From positions 186,001 to 250,000 of the forward strand of contig CAJXUQ010000002.1 of NCBI GenBank assembly GCA_913061145.1: 64,000 nucleotides of DNA, given 5' to 3'. The notes under the pieces are model-generated. The model was not told where the DNA came from. It was given only the letters and a program-made list of their open reading frames with translations, and did no database searches. Shown here one piece after another: positions 8,442 through 15,046 of this stretch. The DNA comes from an uncultured Haliea sp. (GTDB lineage Bacteria; Pseudomonadota; Gammaproteobacteria; Pseudomonadales; Halieaceae). The position numbers and the translations under genes are program-made. Position 1 is the stretch's first letter, and each line of letters opens with the position of its first letter.

Positions 8442-8747
8442 TCACGGAATTCCCCGAAGTGCGCAAAAGTTTTTAAACAAAATTGGCGATTTGCTCCAGG
8501 GAGTAGGACGCCTGTTGCCGCGCTGGATAAAATCCACCTCATTGCGGCCCTCGGTCACCTGTTTGCGCAGTGCGCTCGCAGTCAGCCCAAGCAATGCAGC
8601 CGCGTCAGTCTCACGGACGAAGTTACCCGGCCAGATTTCAATGCCGTGCTCGCTGGCGATCTGTTTGGCGTGTTCAATGCGTTCCGGGGCGGCATCGTCC
8701 ATGCTGGCGCGTTGTGTATACCCACAGTTCGGGCAGGTTGTTTGCAT
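8442..8747 (-). CDS. Zinc-ribbon plus helix-turn-helix small protein
   Basis: The 101-residue protein starts with CPNCGYTQ, a half zinc-ribbon knuckle. After a charged linker comes an excisionase/MerR-like helix-turn-helix (TDAAALLGLTASALRKQVTEG) followed by a wing-like GNRRPTPW segment. Such proteins are usually DNA-binding regulators or packaging accessories. It is preceded by AAGGTG six bases before the ATG and lies just after the iteron region, at the head of the structural genes. It might control capsid gene expression or act as a small-terminase-like recognition protein. That is inference only. Confidence 0.65.
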   Translation of the reverse strand: MQTTCPNCGYTQRASMDDAAPERIEHAKQIASEHGIEIWPGNFVRETDAAALLGLTASALRKQVTEGRNEVDFIQRGNRRPTPWSKSPILFKNFCALRGIP

Positions 8748-8807
8748 ACGGTCACCTTAAAAAACTACAAGTTAATAGAAACGATTCTCCGGGCGCGGTG
8801 TCCGGAT

Positions 8808-9176
8808 TCACGTTCTCTCTTCTGCGACCACCCCCCCCATGTATCCATGACCTGAATTGTGGATACGAGAAATTAACTTTGGTCGCGGTTTACGCATCAT
8901 TGCCTCGCGAATCGACAGGGACCCCCCGTGCCTGGTGCTATGCGCCCATGTCTTCGACACTATCGCCGATTTGCTGGCCTTGGCTGTCTCGGTTGCGAAG
9001 CCTTCGGGTCTTCCCTCACCATCTCGGCCTCGGACGCTTAGTTTCGGCTCAACTTGCGCCGATACTCTTTGCCGCTCCCTCGCCTCCCACAACTCCTTCC
9101 GCTTGGTTACATGCTCCGCGACCTCGGTGACCCGCGCTCTGTTCTGAGGCGGGTTTAAAGGGATTTGAAGGTACAT
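8808..9176 (-). pseudogene. ParB-like protein fragment
   Basis: The frame from the ATG at 9176 encodes 122 residues whose middle (RVTEVAEHVTKRKELWEAR, then a charged loop and GFATETAKAS) resembles the segment of phage/plasmid ParB-like nuclease-domain proteins reading 'AEHLAERKRIYEA ... FTADTAKKTG'. The N-terminal ParB/Srx nuclease domain and the full C-terminal part are missing, and the remaining sequence is low-complexity. I read it as a remnant, now partly replaced by the iteron region. It could instead be an expressed small protein. Confidence 0.4.
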
Positions 9177-9197
9177 AGGTGGTGGTAATGTAGGAGT

Positions 9198-9332
9198 GGT
9201 GTAAAAACGACACCTGTAGATGCTCAAAACAGGGGCCAGCGGTGTCAAAAACGACACCTGTAGCGCCTGAAATCGGGTCATATGGTGTAAAAACGACACC
9301 TGTAAGGGGTCTAGCGGTATCGTTTTTCCACC
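9198..9332 (+). repeat. Iteron array (three direct copies plus one inverted degenerate copy)
   Basis: Copies of GGTGTAAAAACGACACC followed by TGTA start at 9198, 9241 (one extra base, GGTGTCAAAAA) and 9284, so the period is exactly 43 bases, about four helical turns. Each unit is itself a small palindrome (GGTGT/ACACC). The sequence at 9316-9332, read on the minus strand, is GGTGGAAAAACGATACC, a degenerate copy in the opposite orientation. Spacing, phasing and adjacency to a winged-helix gene point to initiator binding sites. Confidence 0.75.
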
Positions 9333-9348
9333 GTTAGAAATCGAAACT

Positions 9349-9729
9349 TCAGGCTTCATGGTTGGCTTGCTCCCACTCGTTGCTCGGTGCTTTGTAGGCC
9401 CACGGGAGCCAGGTCAAACGCCATGTACGGGTTCTGGATTTGGCGCGCGAGCAGAACAGGCTGTCGTCCACCAGCTTGATGAAACCGGCTTCACGGAGTT
9501 CATTAAACGCATTCATGGCAGTCTTTCGTGAACATGGGACTGTTGCCTCCGCCTCGCGGACGCCGAAGCCTACAGGCACATCAGGACGCCAATGCACCTG
9601 CATTTGCAGGAGCAGCACCTTCGCTTGCACTGACAGCCCCAGATAGGCCGGTGACTTCAACAGCCGCCGTTGTATGGCCACAACTCCGCCGCGCTTGTCG
9701 AAAGGCAGTGATGTCTTTCCCTTTGCCAT
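9349..9729 (-). CDS. Winged-helix protein, candidate replication initiator
   Basis: The 126-residue protein has a winged-helix pattern: helices in AIQRRLLKSPAYLGLSVQAKVLLLQM, a recognition helix around CSRKTAMNAFNELREAGFI, and a beta wing ending RTRTWRLTW. This layout is common in plasmid Rep N-domains and small satellite proteins. I chose the ATG at 9729 because it overlaps the upstream TAA as TAATG, a reinitiation arrangement; an in-frame ATG at 9753 is possible. The iterons begin 17 bases beyond its stop codon. The initiator role is inferred from this adjacency. Confidence 0.65.
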   Translation of the reverse strand: MAKGKTSLPFDKRGGVVAIQRRLLKSPAYLGLSVQAKVLLLQMQVHWRPDVPVGFGVREAEATVPCSRKTAMNAFNELREAGFIKLVDDSLFCSRAKSRTRTWRLTWLPWAYKAPSNEWEQANHEA

Positions 9730-10019
9730 TAGCGAATCCGCACCAGTCGCCATTCGTGCGACATTGAAGGCTCGCCAAACCTGTTGCGGATTGGTCTATC
9801 TGGCATATTGGCGATGATGGTGTAACCGCGCTTTTGTAGTGCTGGGCGTATGAAGTTCGCAGCGGCAGATATGTTGCCGATTGCACAGTCGCGGGCGATG
9901 TCGCCAGTAAGCGCGGAGTCATTCACGACTAAATAATCGGCCAGTCGATGGGCCTGCCTGCTTTTTGTTTCCCCCTTTGCCGCCTCTACTGCCGACTGAA
10001 TGTCTGATTGTGTTACCAT
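9729..10019 (-). CDS. Small helix-turn-helix-like protein
   Basis: From the ATG at 10019 the protein is 96 residues. It has a charged N-terminal helix (SDIQSAVEAAKGETKSRQAHRLADYL), then DSALTGDIARDCAIGNISAAANFIRPALQKRGY, which looks like a compact winged-helix DNA-binding unit. I reject the longer upstream start because it would read through a hairpin (10052-10074) and adds unconserved-looking sequence. It is coupled to the next gene by TAATG. A role in replication control or transcriptional regulation is plausible; the family was not recognised. Confidence 0.6.
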   Translation of the reverse strand: MVTQSDIQSAVEAAKGETKSRQAHRLADYLVVNDSALTGDIARDCAIGNISAAANFIRPALQKRGYTIIANMPDRPIRNRFGEPSMSHEWRLVRIR

Positions 10020-10051
10020 GCGCGTGTCCTCCCGTTTAGGACAATTCACTG

Positions 10052-10079
10052 AACGCCAGCCGCAAACTGGCGTTTTTTT
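10052..10079 (+). terminator. Intrinsic terminator pointing rightward inside the leftward operon
   Basis: AACGCCAG (10052-10059), a 7-base loop and CTGGCGTT (10067-10074) form an 8-bp stem followed on the plus strand by seven T. Read on the minus strand, the direction of the surrounding genes, the hairpin has an A-run before it and no T-run after it. It should therefore stop only plus-strand transcripts. Confidence 0.7.
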
Positions 10080-10293
10080 ATGCCTTGCGTGAAAGTCTGA
10101 GTGCGCCCCTACAGGCATCTGCAACCATCGTGAGGTCATCTAGGTCGAATGCGATGGTCCAGGGCCTGCCCTTAATCCGGCTCAGAACTTCCACGTCATC
10201 AACCAAAATTCGGCAGGTGTATTGCCCGCGCTCAACGGTGACGCTGCGAGTAATTCCGGGCGCGATGCTGGGAAGTAAAATTGTCTTCTTCAT
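10078..10293 (-). CDS. Small conserved-looking protein of the satellite, unknown
   Basis: The 71-residue protein runs from the ATG at 10293, which has GGAG nine bases upstream and lies two bases after the previous stop. The sequence alternates strands (KTILLPSIAPGITRSVTVERG, YTCRILVDDVEVLSRIKG, WTIAFDLDDL) and ends in a basic helix, suggesting a small beta-rich fold. No membrane segment or metal motif is seen and I recognise no family. Confidence 0.6.
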   Translation of the reverse strand: MKKTILLPSIAPGITRSVTVERGQYTCRILVDDVEVLSRIKGRPWTIAFDLDDLTMVADACRGALRLSRKA

Positions 10294-10295
10294 GG

Positions 10296-10571
10296 TTACG
10301 CGCTCCGCTGATAGGGTCGGAACTGCCACAAGGGGCAGGCGGGCGCACTGCAATCGCGGATTGATTCACGAAAGCCGGGTTCTATGTGATCCGCAGTGCA
10401 GCCCATGCAATGCGCACACATGGCGTCTAAAGCGCCTCTTAGCGACTTAGAATTGCCAATGTTCCGCACTACGGGGTTGTATTCGGGTCGGGTGCTGATC
10501 GTTGAATCTAGCGCGCTGGAAGGGGCTTCTTGCCGGTCGCTTGATGCGGATGAGGGGGCTTCAACGTTCAT
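10296..10571 (-). CDS. Cysteine-rich small protein (putative zinc-binding)
   Basis: The 91-residue protein has a low-complexity Ser/Ala N-terminus and a C-terminal half with CAHCMGC and, about 20 residues later, CSAPACPLW followed by RPY. The CxxCxxC plus CxxxxCPLW pattern is familiar from small phage and phage-satellite proteins, where it likely binds zinc. It overlaps the upstream HTH gene by ATGA. A regulatory or DNA-binding role is inferred. Confidence 0.65.
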   Translation of the reverse strand: MNVEAPSSASSDRQEAPSSALDSTISTRPEYNPVVRNIGNSKSLRGALDAMCAHCMGCTADHIEPGFRESIRDCSAPACPLWQFRPYQRSA

Positions 10572-10786
10572 TGCTTGGCCTCCGCTTCAATTGCGTCGGC
10601 GAACTCACGGTCTTGGCGAGCGGTGATGATTCGCTTGCGCCCAAGCTTGGTACTCTTCAGCTTCCCGGAGGCGATCAGGTCATAAGTGAAATTGCGACCG
10701 AATCCCCAGCGAGCGCGCCATTCTTCAATGGAGAATGCTTGCTTCTCCACCTCGGGCAGCGAGTGGTTGGCATTGGTTTTTGACAT
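10568..10786 (-). CDS. Excisionase/AlpA-like helix-turn-helix protein
   Basis: The 72-residue protein contains a single HTH of the excisionase/AlpA kind: FSIEEWRARWGFGRNFTYDLIASGKLKSTKLGRKRI. In P4-like and PICI elements, AlpA/Xis-type proteins activate integrase expression and excision. It begins the downstream gene string after a promoter-like gap with two inverted repeats (10795-10864), and it overlaps the next gene by ATGA. Its role as satellite activator or excisionase is inferred from size, fold and position. Confidence 0.7.
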   Translation of the reverse strand: MSKTNANHSLPEVEKQAFSIEEWRARWGFGRNFTYDLIASGKLKSTKLGRKRIITARQDREFADAIEAEAKQ

Positions 10787-10794
10787 TGTGTGAC

Positions 10795-10864
10795 CCCCGT
10801 AAAAGGTTGTTTCTGTTTACGGGGTAAATCTAAATGGGGGAGTGCAGCTAACCGTGTTAGCTGC
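10795..10864. promoter_or_regulatory. Two inverted repeats before the excisionase-like gene
   Basis: CCCCGTAAA (10795-10803) and TTTACGGGG (10816-10824) form a perfect 9-bp inverted repeat with a 12-base gap, starting nine bases upstream of the 10786 ATG. A second perfect repeat, GCAGCTAAC-CGT-GTTAGCTGC, occupies 10844-10864, just past the stop of the 163-residue protein gene. The first suits an operator for the HTH protein. The second may be an operator or a hairpin ending the integrase transcript, though it lacks a T-run. Confidence 0.5.
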
Positions 10865-10875
10865 GAACGAACTTT

Positions 10876-11367
10876 CTACTTATCGCAGTTTGGCCAATAG
10901 GTTTTTTGGAATGTGGAGTGCTTGAAAGCGTGCTCTTCACAGGTGTCTTCGTCGAAAACCACATAGTGTTGCTGAGCAACCTTCTTTGCGGTTCCCTTGC
11001 GGGATAGGACTAAGTTGTCAAATGGCTGGTTGAGCCATCCTTGAAGAAACTCGTGGAAAGTTGCGCCCTCACGCTTTGAATAGCGCATGCGGTTTTGGAT
11101 GCGCTTTTTGACCTCAGATTCGCCTCCCGGTCGAGGGCGTAAAGCCGTGAAGAGGTTTCTAAGCCTACTTTCCTCAGCTGTGACCATCGCGTCAGCTATC
11201 CGATCTAAAATCTCTCCACCCTTGCGCTTTAAGTCATCATTGGGGCTGTTGCGCATTGCTACAGCCTGATCTAACAGTTGGCGAGCGATTGCTTTTAAGG
11301 ACGCGGTTTCTGATCCTTCATCTTCAAACCCATATCGGACACGGTACCTCTTTTTTCCATCCGTCAT
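10876..11367 (-). CDS. Hypothetical protein coupled to integrase
   Basis: The 163-residue, highly charged, largely helical protein begins at an ATG overlapping the integrase stop (ATGA). Its N-terminus (KKRYRVRYGFEDEGSETASLKAIARQLLDQAV) and a long amphipathic central helix (GEILDRIADAMVTAEESRL) suggest a coiled-coil element. The C-terminus has three cysteines and CEEHAFKHS. I recognise no family. Coupling to the integrase suggests a role in integration, excision or host takeover. Confidence 0.6.
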   Translation of the reverse strand: MTDGKKRYRVRYGFEDEGSETASLKAIARQLLDQAVAMRNSPNDDLKRKGGEILDRIADAMVTAEESRLRNLFTALRPRPGGESEVKKRIQNRMRYSKREGATFHEFLQGWLNQPFDNLVLSRKGTAKKVAQQHYVVFDEDTCEEHAFKHSTFQKTYWPNCDK

Positions 11368-12635
11368 GACTGACCTCCGAATGCGCGATCCAGCGCGGCA
11401 GCTTTGTGGTCTGTGCTCAAGTGAGCGTATACGAGGGTCATCTTGATGTCGGAGTGCGTCATCAGCTCCCGGACGGTGTTGATGTCCACGCCTGCCGTGA
11501 CCAGCCGCGAAGCGAAGGTATGCCGCAAGTCATGGAACCGAAAGCCCTTAATGTTCGCGTCATTAAGAACAGCCTCGAAGCCCTTCTTAACGTCCGTTAG
11601 CGGGCCGTTGGAGATAGGAGAGGGGAACACATAGGCAGAGTCGCCGCGTTGTTTGTAGCACTGTTTCAGCACCTTGTGGGCCTCCGCAGACAGTGGCAGT
11701 ACAGCAGGCTCTAACTTTTTCCCTGCCTTGCGGCGGGCGTGTGAGGTTTTGCCGATTATCTTGCGAATTTGTCTGCGCTCCAGATCCACGTGGTCCCACC
11801 TCAAGCTAAACAGGTCTCCACGTCGCAGCCCTGTATTCAGTGCCACTAGCGTCAAGGGTTTGAGGTGATCTGCATAGTGGTCGGCTGGAATGGCAGGGGA
11901 GAGCGCCTTCCCTCGCTCTCGTTGCCATGCCCGCATACGGTCTCTGGCATCGCGCAATTCCTGCTCTCTGGTATCCAGGGCAGAACGCAGCCGCTTTTCC
12001 TCAGCATCGGATAGGAACCGCACCTTGGCCTCGCCCTCGTTTTGCTTGAGCGTGCCCTTGACCCGGACCTGCCCCAACTGGTGGCCGGGGATCATCTTGT
12101 TGTTGACTGCGTGGTTGAGCACGGCCTTAAGGTAGCTCAGTTCCCGGCGCTGGGTCTCAAGAGAGACCTTGCTGCGCTCCCGCCGCCACTTCGCCATGTC
12201 CAGCTCTGAGATATCCGTCATGGGCTTGTCGAGGATGTGGTCGAAGACCTTGCCGATCCGGGCGAGCATGTCCTTGTGGCTGGCGATGTTGGCTTGAGCG
12301 TGAACCTTAAACGGGCCTTCCAGATAGCTGCGCAGGGTGGAATCCTTCAGCACCTTCTTCTGTCTGCGCTCAGCCTGGAAGTCATGCCCGCCTGCGGCCA
12401 TGCCCGTGATCTCTTTTGCGCGCTCGCGAGCGAACGCCAGGGTTAGCTGGCTGGCATCTCCTATGCGCTCTCGCTTGCCTCGGCTAATCTCGACATAGAA
12501 GGTCTTGCGGCCACTCGGTTGCACTCGAACGAGTAGACCCTTAACGGAGGATTTGCCCCCGTTGTCTCGTACCTCATAGGCTGAGGTTTTGGGGGCCAGG
12601 TTCGGTATGGTCTTTTCGGTTAGGGTTGCAGCCAT
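11364..12635 (-). CDS. Tyrosine-recombinase integrase (P4-like architecture)
   Basis: The integrase inserts and excises the element at the tRNA-Arg att site. From the ATG at 12635 (GAGGT upstream) it is 423 residues, with an N-terminal DUF4102-like arm-binding domain (VRDNGGKSSVKGLLVRVQPSGRKTFYVE), a SAM-like core-binding domain (about 100-200) and the catalytic domain. Catalytic residues are Arg271 in TGLRRGDL, His368 and Arg371 in HDLRHTFAS, His394 in LMTHSD and Tyr403 in LVYAH, so the set is complete. The gene reads away from attR. The start chosen avoids the upstream arm-site repeat being coding. Confidence 0.95.
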   Translation of the reverse strand: MAATLTEKTIPNLAPKTSAYEVRDNGGKSSVKGLLVRVQPSGRKTFYVEISRGKRERIGDASQLTLAFARERAKEITGMAAGGHDFQAERRQKKVLKDSTLRSYLEGPFKVHAQANIASHKDMLARIGKVFDHILDKPMTDISELDMAKWRRERSKVSLETQRRELSYLKAVLNHAVNNKMIPGHQLGQVRVKGTLKQNEGEAKVRFLSDAEEKRLRSALDTREQELRDARDRMRAWQRERGKALSPAIPADHYADHLKPLTLVALNTGLRRGDLFSLRWDHVDLERRQIRKIIGKTSHARRKAGKKLEPAVLPLSAEAHKVLKQCYKQRGDSAYVFPSPISNGPLTDVKKGFEAVLNDANIKGFRFHDLRHTFASRLVTAGVDINTVRELMTHSDIKMTLVYAHLSTDHKAAALDRAFGGQS

Positions 12636-12642
12636 ATCGCAC

Positions 12643-12664
12643 CTCGTAAGTGCAATGTAAGTGC
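12643..12664 (+). repeat. Putative integrase arm-type sites, right copy
   Basis: This is identical over 22 bases and in the same orientation to 3736-3757. It carries two GTAAGTGC octamers 11 bases apart. It lies 8 bases upstream of the integrase start and 106 bases inside attR, so integrase binding could also repress its own gene. Confidence 0.6.
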
Positions 12665-12770
12665 AAGGAAGTATAACACTGGCAAATAGTAACAAACATT
12701 AAAAAACTTAAGCGATTGAAATATATAGAGAAAAATATCTAAGCTATTGATGCGTAAGGGGTAAAAAACC

Positions 12771-12818
12771 GCCTTCTAAGCCGTAGGTCGAGGGTTCGAG
12801 TCCTTCTGCCCCTGCCAC
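12771..12818 (+). repeat. attR: duplicated tRNA-Arg 3' half
   Basis: This is a perfect 48-base copy of 3627-3674, comprising the anticodon stem-loop 3' part, variable loop, T arm, acceptor 3' strand and CCA of tRNA-Arg. It marks the right boundary of the element. Sequence 3' of it (CAACCCCGGG) should be the original DNA that followed the tRNA gene. Confidence 0.95.
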
Positions 12819-13022
12819 CAACCCCGGGTGCATTCCGGTCACATAGGTAACAGTTTATTCCGGGAACCGGCAGGCTTCCAACGGCCCCGGAAGACAGCCT
12901 TCTCCCGATTCCCCTGAACAAACTGGCCACTAAAACCTCGATTGTGTACCCTGTGGTTTTGTTCGGCGATTGGTGTCCCCGCGCTGTCCTTCCGACACCT
13001 ATTGTGCAACGGAGCCTCCATC

Positions 13023-13979
13023 ATGCGTTCTTCATCACGCCCCCGTGTTCTGGTTACCGGTGGAGCAGGTTTTCTGGGCAGTCATCTGTGTGAGCGACTT
13101 CTCGTGGATGGTCACGATGTTCTTTGCGTAGATAATTTCTTCACCGGCAGCCGCGACAACGTCCTGCACCTGCTGGGAAATCCCCGTTTTGAATTGCTGC
13201 GTCACGACGTGACATTTCCACTCTACGTCGAAGTAGACCAGATCTACAATCTGGCCTGTCCGGCGTCTCCCATTCACTATCAACTGGATCCTGTACAGAC
13301 CACCAAAACCAGTGTGCATGGCGCGATCAACATGCTGGGACTGGCGAAGCGAGTGAACGCAAGTATCCTGCAGGCATCGACCAGTGAAGTGTATGGAGAT
13401 CCGGAGGTGCATCCGCAGCAGGAGGATTACTGGGGCAGGGTAAACCCCGTGGGACCACGCGCCTGCTATGACGAAGGCAAGCGTTGTGCGGAGACACTGT
13501 TCTTCGATTATTTCCGTCAGCACGGGCTGCGTATCAAGGTGGCGCGCATTTTCAATACCTACGGACCGCGAATGCACCCCAATGATGGCCGTGTGGTTTC
13601 CAATTTTATTGTGCAGGCTTTGCGCGGAGCGCCGATCACGTTGTATGGGGATGGCCAGCAGACGCGATCTTTCTGCTACGTGGACGACCTCATAGAGGGA
13701 CTGATCAGGCTCATGAATACACCTGATGAGGTCACCGGGCCGGTAAACCTCGGTAACCCTGTGGAGTTTACGATTCGGGAGCTGGCGGAACAGGTGCTCG
13801 CGCAGACGCGCTCGCAGTCGCCCTTGTTGCAGGAACCGCTGCCCCAGGACGACCCTCGCCAGCGCCAGCCTGACATTGATCTGGCGAGACAATTGCTTGG
13901 CTGGGAGCCTGCAGTACCCCTTGCTGATGGGCTCGAGCGCACGATCGACTACTTCAGGCATCATGGCGATCTCGCATGA
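13023..13979 (+). CDS. UDP-glucuronate decarboxylase-like NAD-dependent sugar epimerase (SDR)
   Basis: The 318-residue extended SDR protein most resembles UDP-glucuronate decarboxylase (UXS), which makes UDP-xylose for surface polysaccharides. It has the Rossmann motif TGGAGFLG at residues 12-19, the [12 protein letters not shown] block typical of UXS, TSE at 120-122, catalytic Tyr149 and Lys153 (YDEGK), and the [10 protein letters not shown] and [11 protein letters not shown] segments. I chose the ATG at 13023 with GGAG upstream; the longer frame adds an implausible cysteine-rich leader. Its stop overlaps the next start by ATGA. It opens the polysaccharide cluster. Confidence 0.85.
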   Translation: MRSSSRPRVLVTGGAGFLGSHLCERLLVDGHDVLCVDNFFTGSRDNVLHLLGNPRFELLRHDVTFPLYVEVDQIYNLACPASPIHYQLDPVQTTKTSVHGAINMLGLAKRVNASILQASTSEVYGDPEVHPQQEDYWGRVNPVGPRACYDEGKRCAETLFFDYFRQHGLRIKVARIFNTYGPRMHPNDGRVVSNFIVQALRGAPITLYGDGQQTRSFCYVDDLIEGLIRLMNTPDEVTGPVNLGNPVEFTIRELAEQVLAQTRSQSPLLQEPLPQDDPRQRQPDIDLARQLLGWEPAVPLADGLERTIDYFRHHGDLA

Positions 13980-15046
13980 ATCCAGCTCAGGAACGCGCGC
14001 ACGCTGAGGCGTCTTCGGGTTTGAGCGTTTCTGTCGTCGTAAACAACTATAATTACGCGCAGTACTTGCCACAGGCACTCGACTCGGTACTTGCCCAACT
14101 CGCTCCGCAGGACGAACTGATAGTCGTCGATGATGGCTCCGGGGATGGGTCGGCGGAGATACTCGCCAGCTATGCGGCGCAACAGCACGTACGTGTTCTC
14201 CGGCAGGCCAACCGGGGGCAGTTGAGCGCCGTGCTGGAAGGGCTCTCCATGGCGCACGGCGACCTGTGCGCCTTGCTGGACAGCGATGACTATTTCCTTC
14301 CCGGCTATCTGGCGAGACTTCGGCGACATGCCGAGCAGAATCCCGACGCCGACTTTTTCTTTTGTGCAGCATCCCCCGGCGGTGAAGCGGAGGAGGCCGT
14401 GCGGGCAACGAAAGCGATGCTTGCACGTATCGAAGTTCCCCCGGGGTTGACCGGGTCAAGTCGCTGGAGTACCTGGGCGGGTGGTGAGTTCCTGGGTTCA
14501 CCGACCTCTGGCCTCGCCTTGCGTCGTGCGCTGCGGGATACCTTGCTGGAGCACCGGGAGCGCCTCTCGGACCGGGTGGTTATTCCGCGATGGGCTGTCC
14601 GCTTTTTTGCGATCAGCACAACCAGCCATGCGGCTACCCGTAACTCCGCAGATGGTATTATCGTGCGTCTGTGCTCATTGCTCGGTGCGCAAAAGCACTA
14701 TAGCGCCACGCCGGGCTTCTATTATCGGATTCACGGTGCCAATGCCTATGCCTGCCTGAGCGCAGGTGCTCGCAGGTATCTTCAGGTTGCCCGCATACGC
14801 CAGTTCCTGAGAATGTCCCAGGCTGCGATGCGCGTAGAGTTGCGCCCGCGGGTCGAGGACGTGCTCAGAGAAGCGGCCGGGCGAAGCAGGCCGCTGTGCG
14901 GCAGGCGTAGACGTCGCCTGGCAGTGAATTACGCCCTGGCTTTGATGCGTTGTGATGACGTCCTCCTAACCCGGTTTCGTGGTCTCTCGGGTTTGTCGTC
15001 TGCGCTCTTCAGACAAGCCTCGGCGAAGCCTCCAAACCGCGGGTAG
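13976..15046 (+). CDS. Family 2 glycosyltransferase
   Basis: The 356-residue protein has a GT-A fold N-terminus: [21 protein letters not shown], the nucleotide-binding [10 protein letters not shown] and the acidic [13 protein letters not shown] metal/sugar site. A C-terminal helical, Arg-rich region follows (about 260-356) with no obvious membrane segment. It should transfer a sugar from a nucleotide donor to a growing glycan; donor and acceptor cannot be read from sequence. It is coupled to the UXS-like gene by ATGA. Its 3' end overlaps the convergent WecG-type gene by 81 bases. Confidence 0.85.
   Translation: MNPAQERAHAEASSGLSVSVVVNNYNYAQYLPQALDSVLAQLAPQDELIVVDDGSGDGSAEILASYAAQQHVRVLRQANRGQLSAVLEGLSMAHGDLCALLDSDDYFLPGYLARLRRHAEQNPDADFFFCAASPGGEAEEAVRATKAMLARIEVPPGLTGSSRWSTWAGGEFLGSPTSGLALRRALRDTLLEHRERLSDRVVIPRWAVRFFAISTTSHAATRNSADGIIVRLCSLLGAQKHYSATPGFYYRIHGANAYACLSAGARRYLQVARIRQFLRMSQAAMRVELRPRVEDVLREAAGRSRPLCGRRRRRLAVNYALALMRCDDVLLTRFRGLSGLSSALFRQASAKPPNRG

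Larger units (their letters stand above)
8748..9348. other. Putative replication origin region of the satellite
   Basis: This 600-base interval has no intact gene. It contains three direct iterons plus one inverted degenerate copy (9198-9332), a short AT-rich tract next to the 8747 start, and a fragmentary ParB-like reading frame (8808-9176). It directly follows the winged-helix candidate initiator gene. Initiator gene plus downstream iterons is the layout of theta-replicating plasmids and some satellites. Confidence 0.55.
3627..12818. mobile_element. 9.1-kb integrative phage-satellite-like element in tRNA-Arg
   Basis: The element is bounded by 48-bp att repeats (3627-3674 and 12771-12818), giving a 9144-bp excisable unit. 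It carries a tyrosine integrase just inside the right end, an excisionase-like HTH protein, a winged-helix protein next to an iteron array, an HK97-type capsid protein and portal, and a toxin-antitoxin trio at the left end. Except for that trio, all genes run leftward from the integrase with 1-4 base overlaps. No terminase, maturation protease, head-tail connector, tail, lysis or repressor gene is visible. The size and content fit a phage satellite that brings its own head proteins rather than a complete prophage. A decayed prophage is the alternative, but the intact, coupled frames argue against simple decay. Confidence 0.85.
12636..13022. other. Right end of element and junction with host DNA
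   Basis: This 387-base gap holds, in order, the integrase leader with the right arm-site repeat (12643-12664), a very AT-rich tract (about 12665-12765), attR (12771-12818), and about 200 bases of host sequence before the UDP-sugar gene. I see no gene. The tRNA-like sequence is only the 3' half and is not a functional tRNA. Confidence 0.75.

Noticed and set aside
8430-8456. Two AATTCCCCG repeats
   Set aside because: Nine-base repeats 18 bases apart with no further copies; too weak to interpret.
12771-12818. A second tRNA-Arg gene
   Set aside because: Only the 3' half is present; the 5' acceptor and D arm are missing.
12739-12930. Minus-strand frame over attR
   Set aside because: It is the antisense reading of the duplicated tRNA fragment with no coding support.
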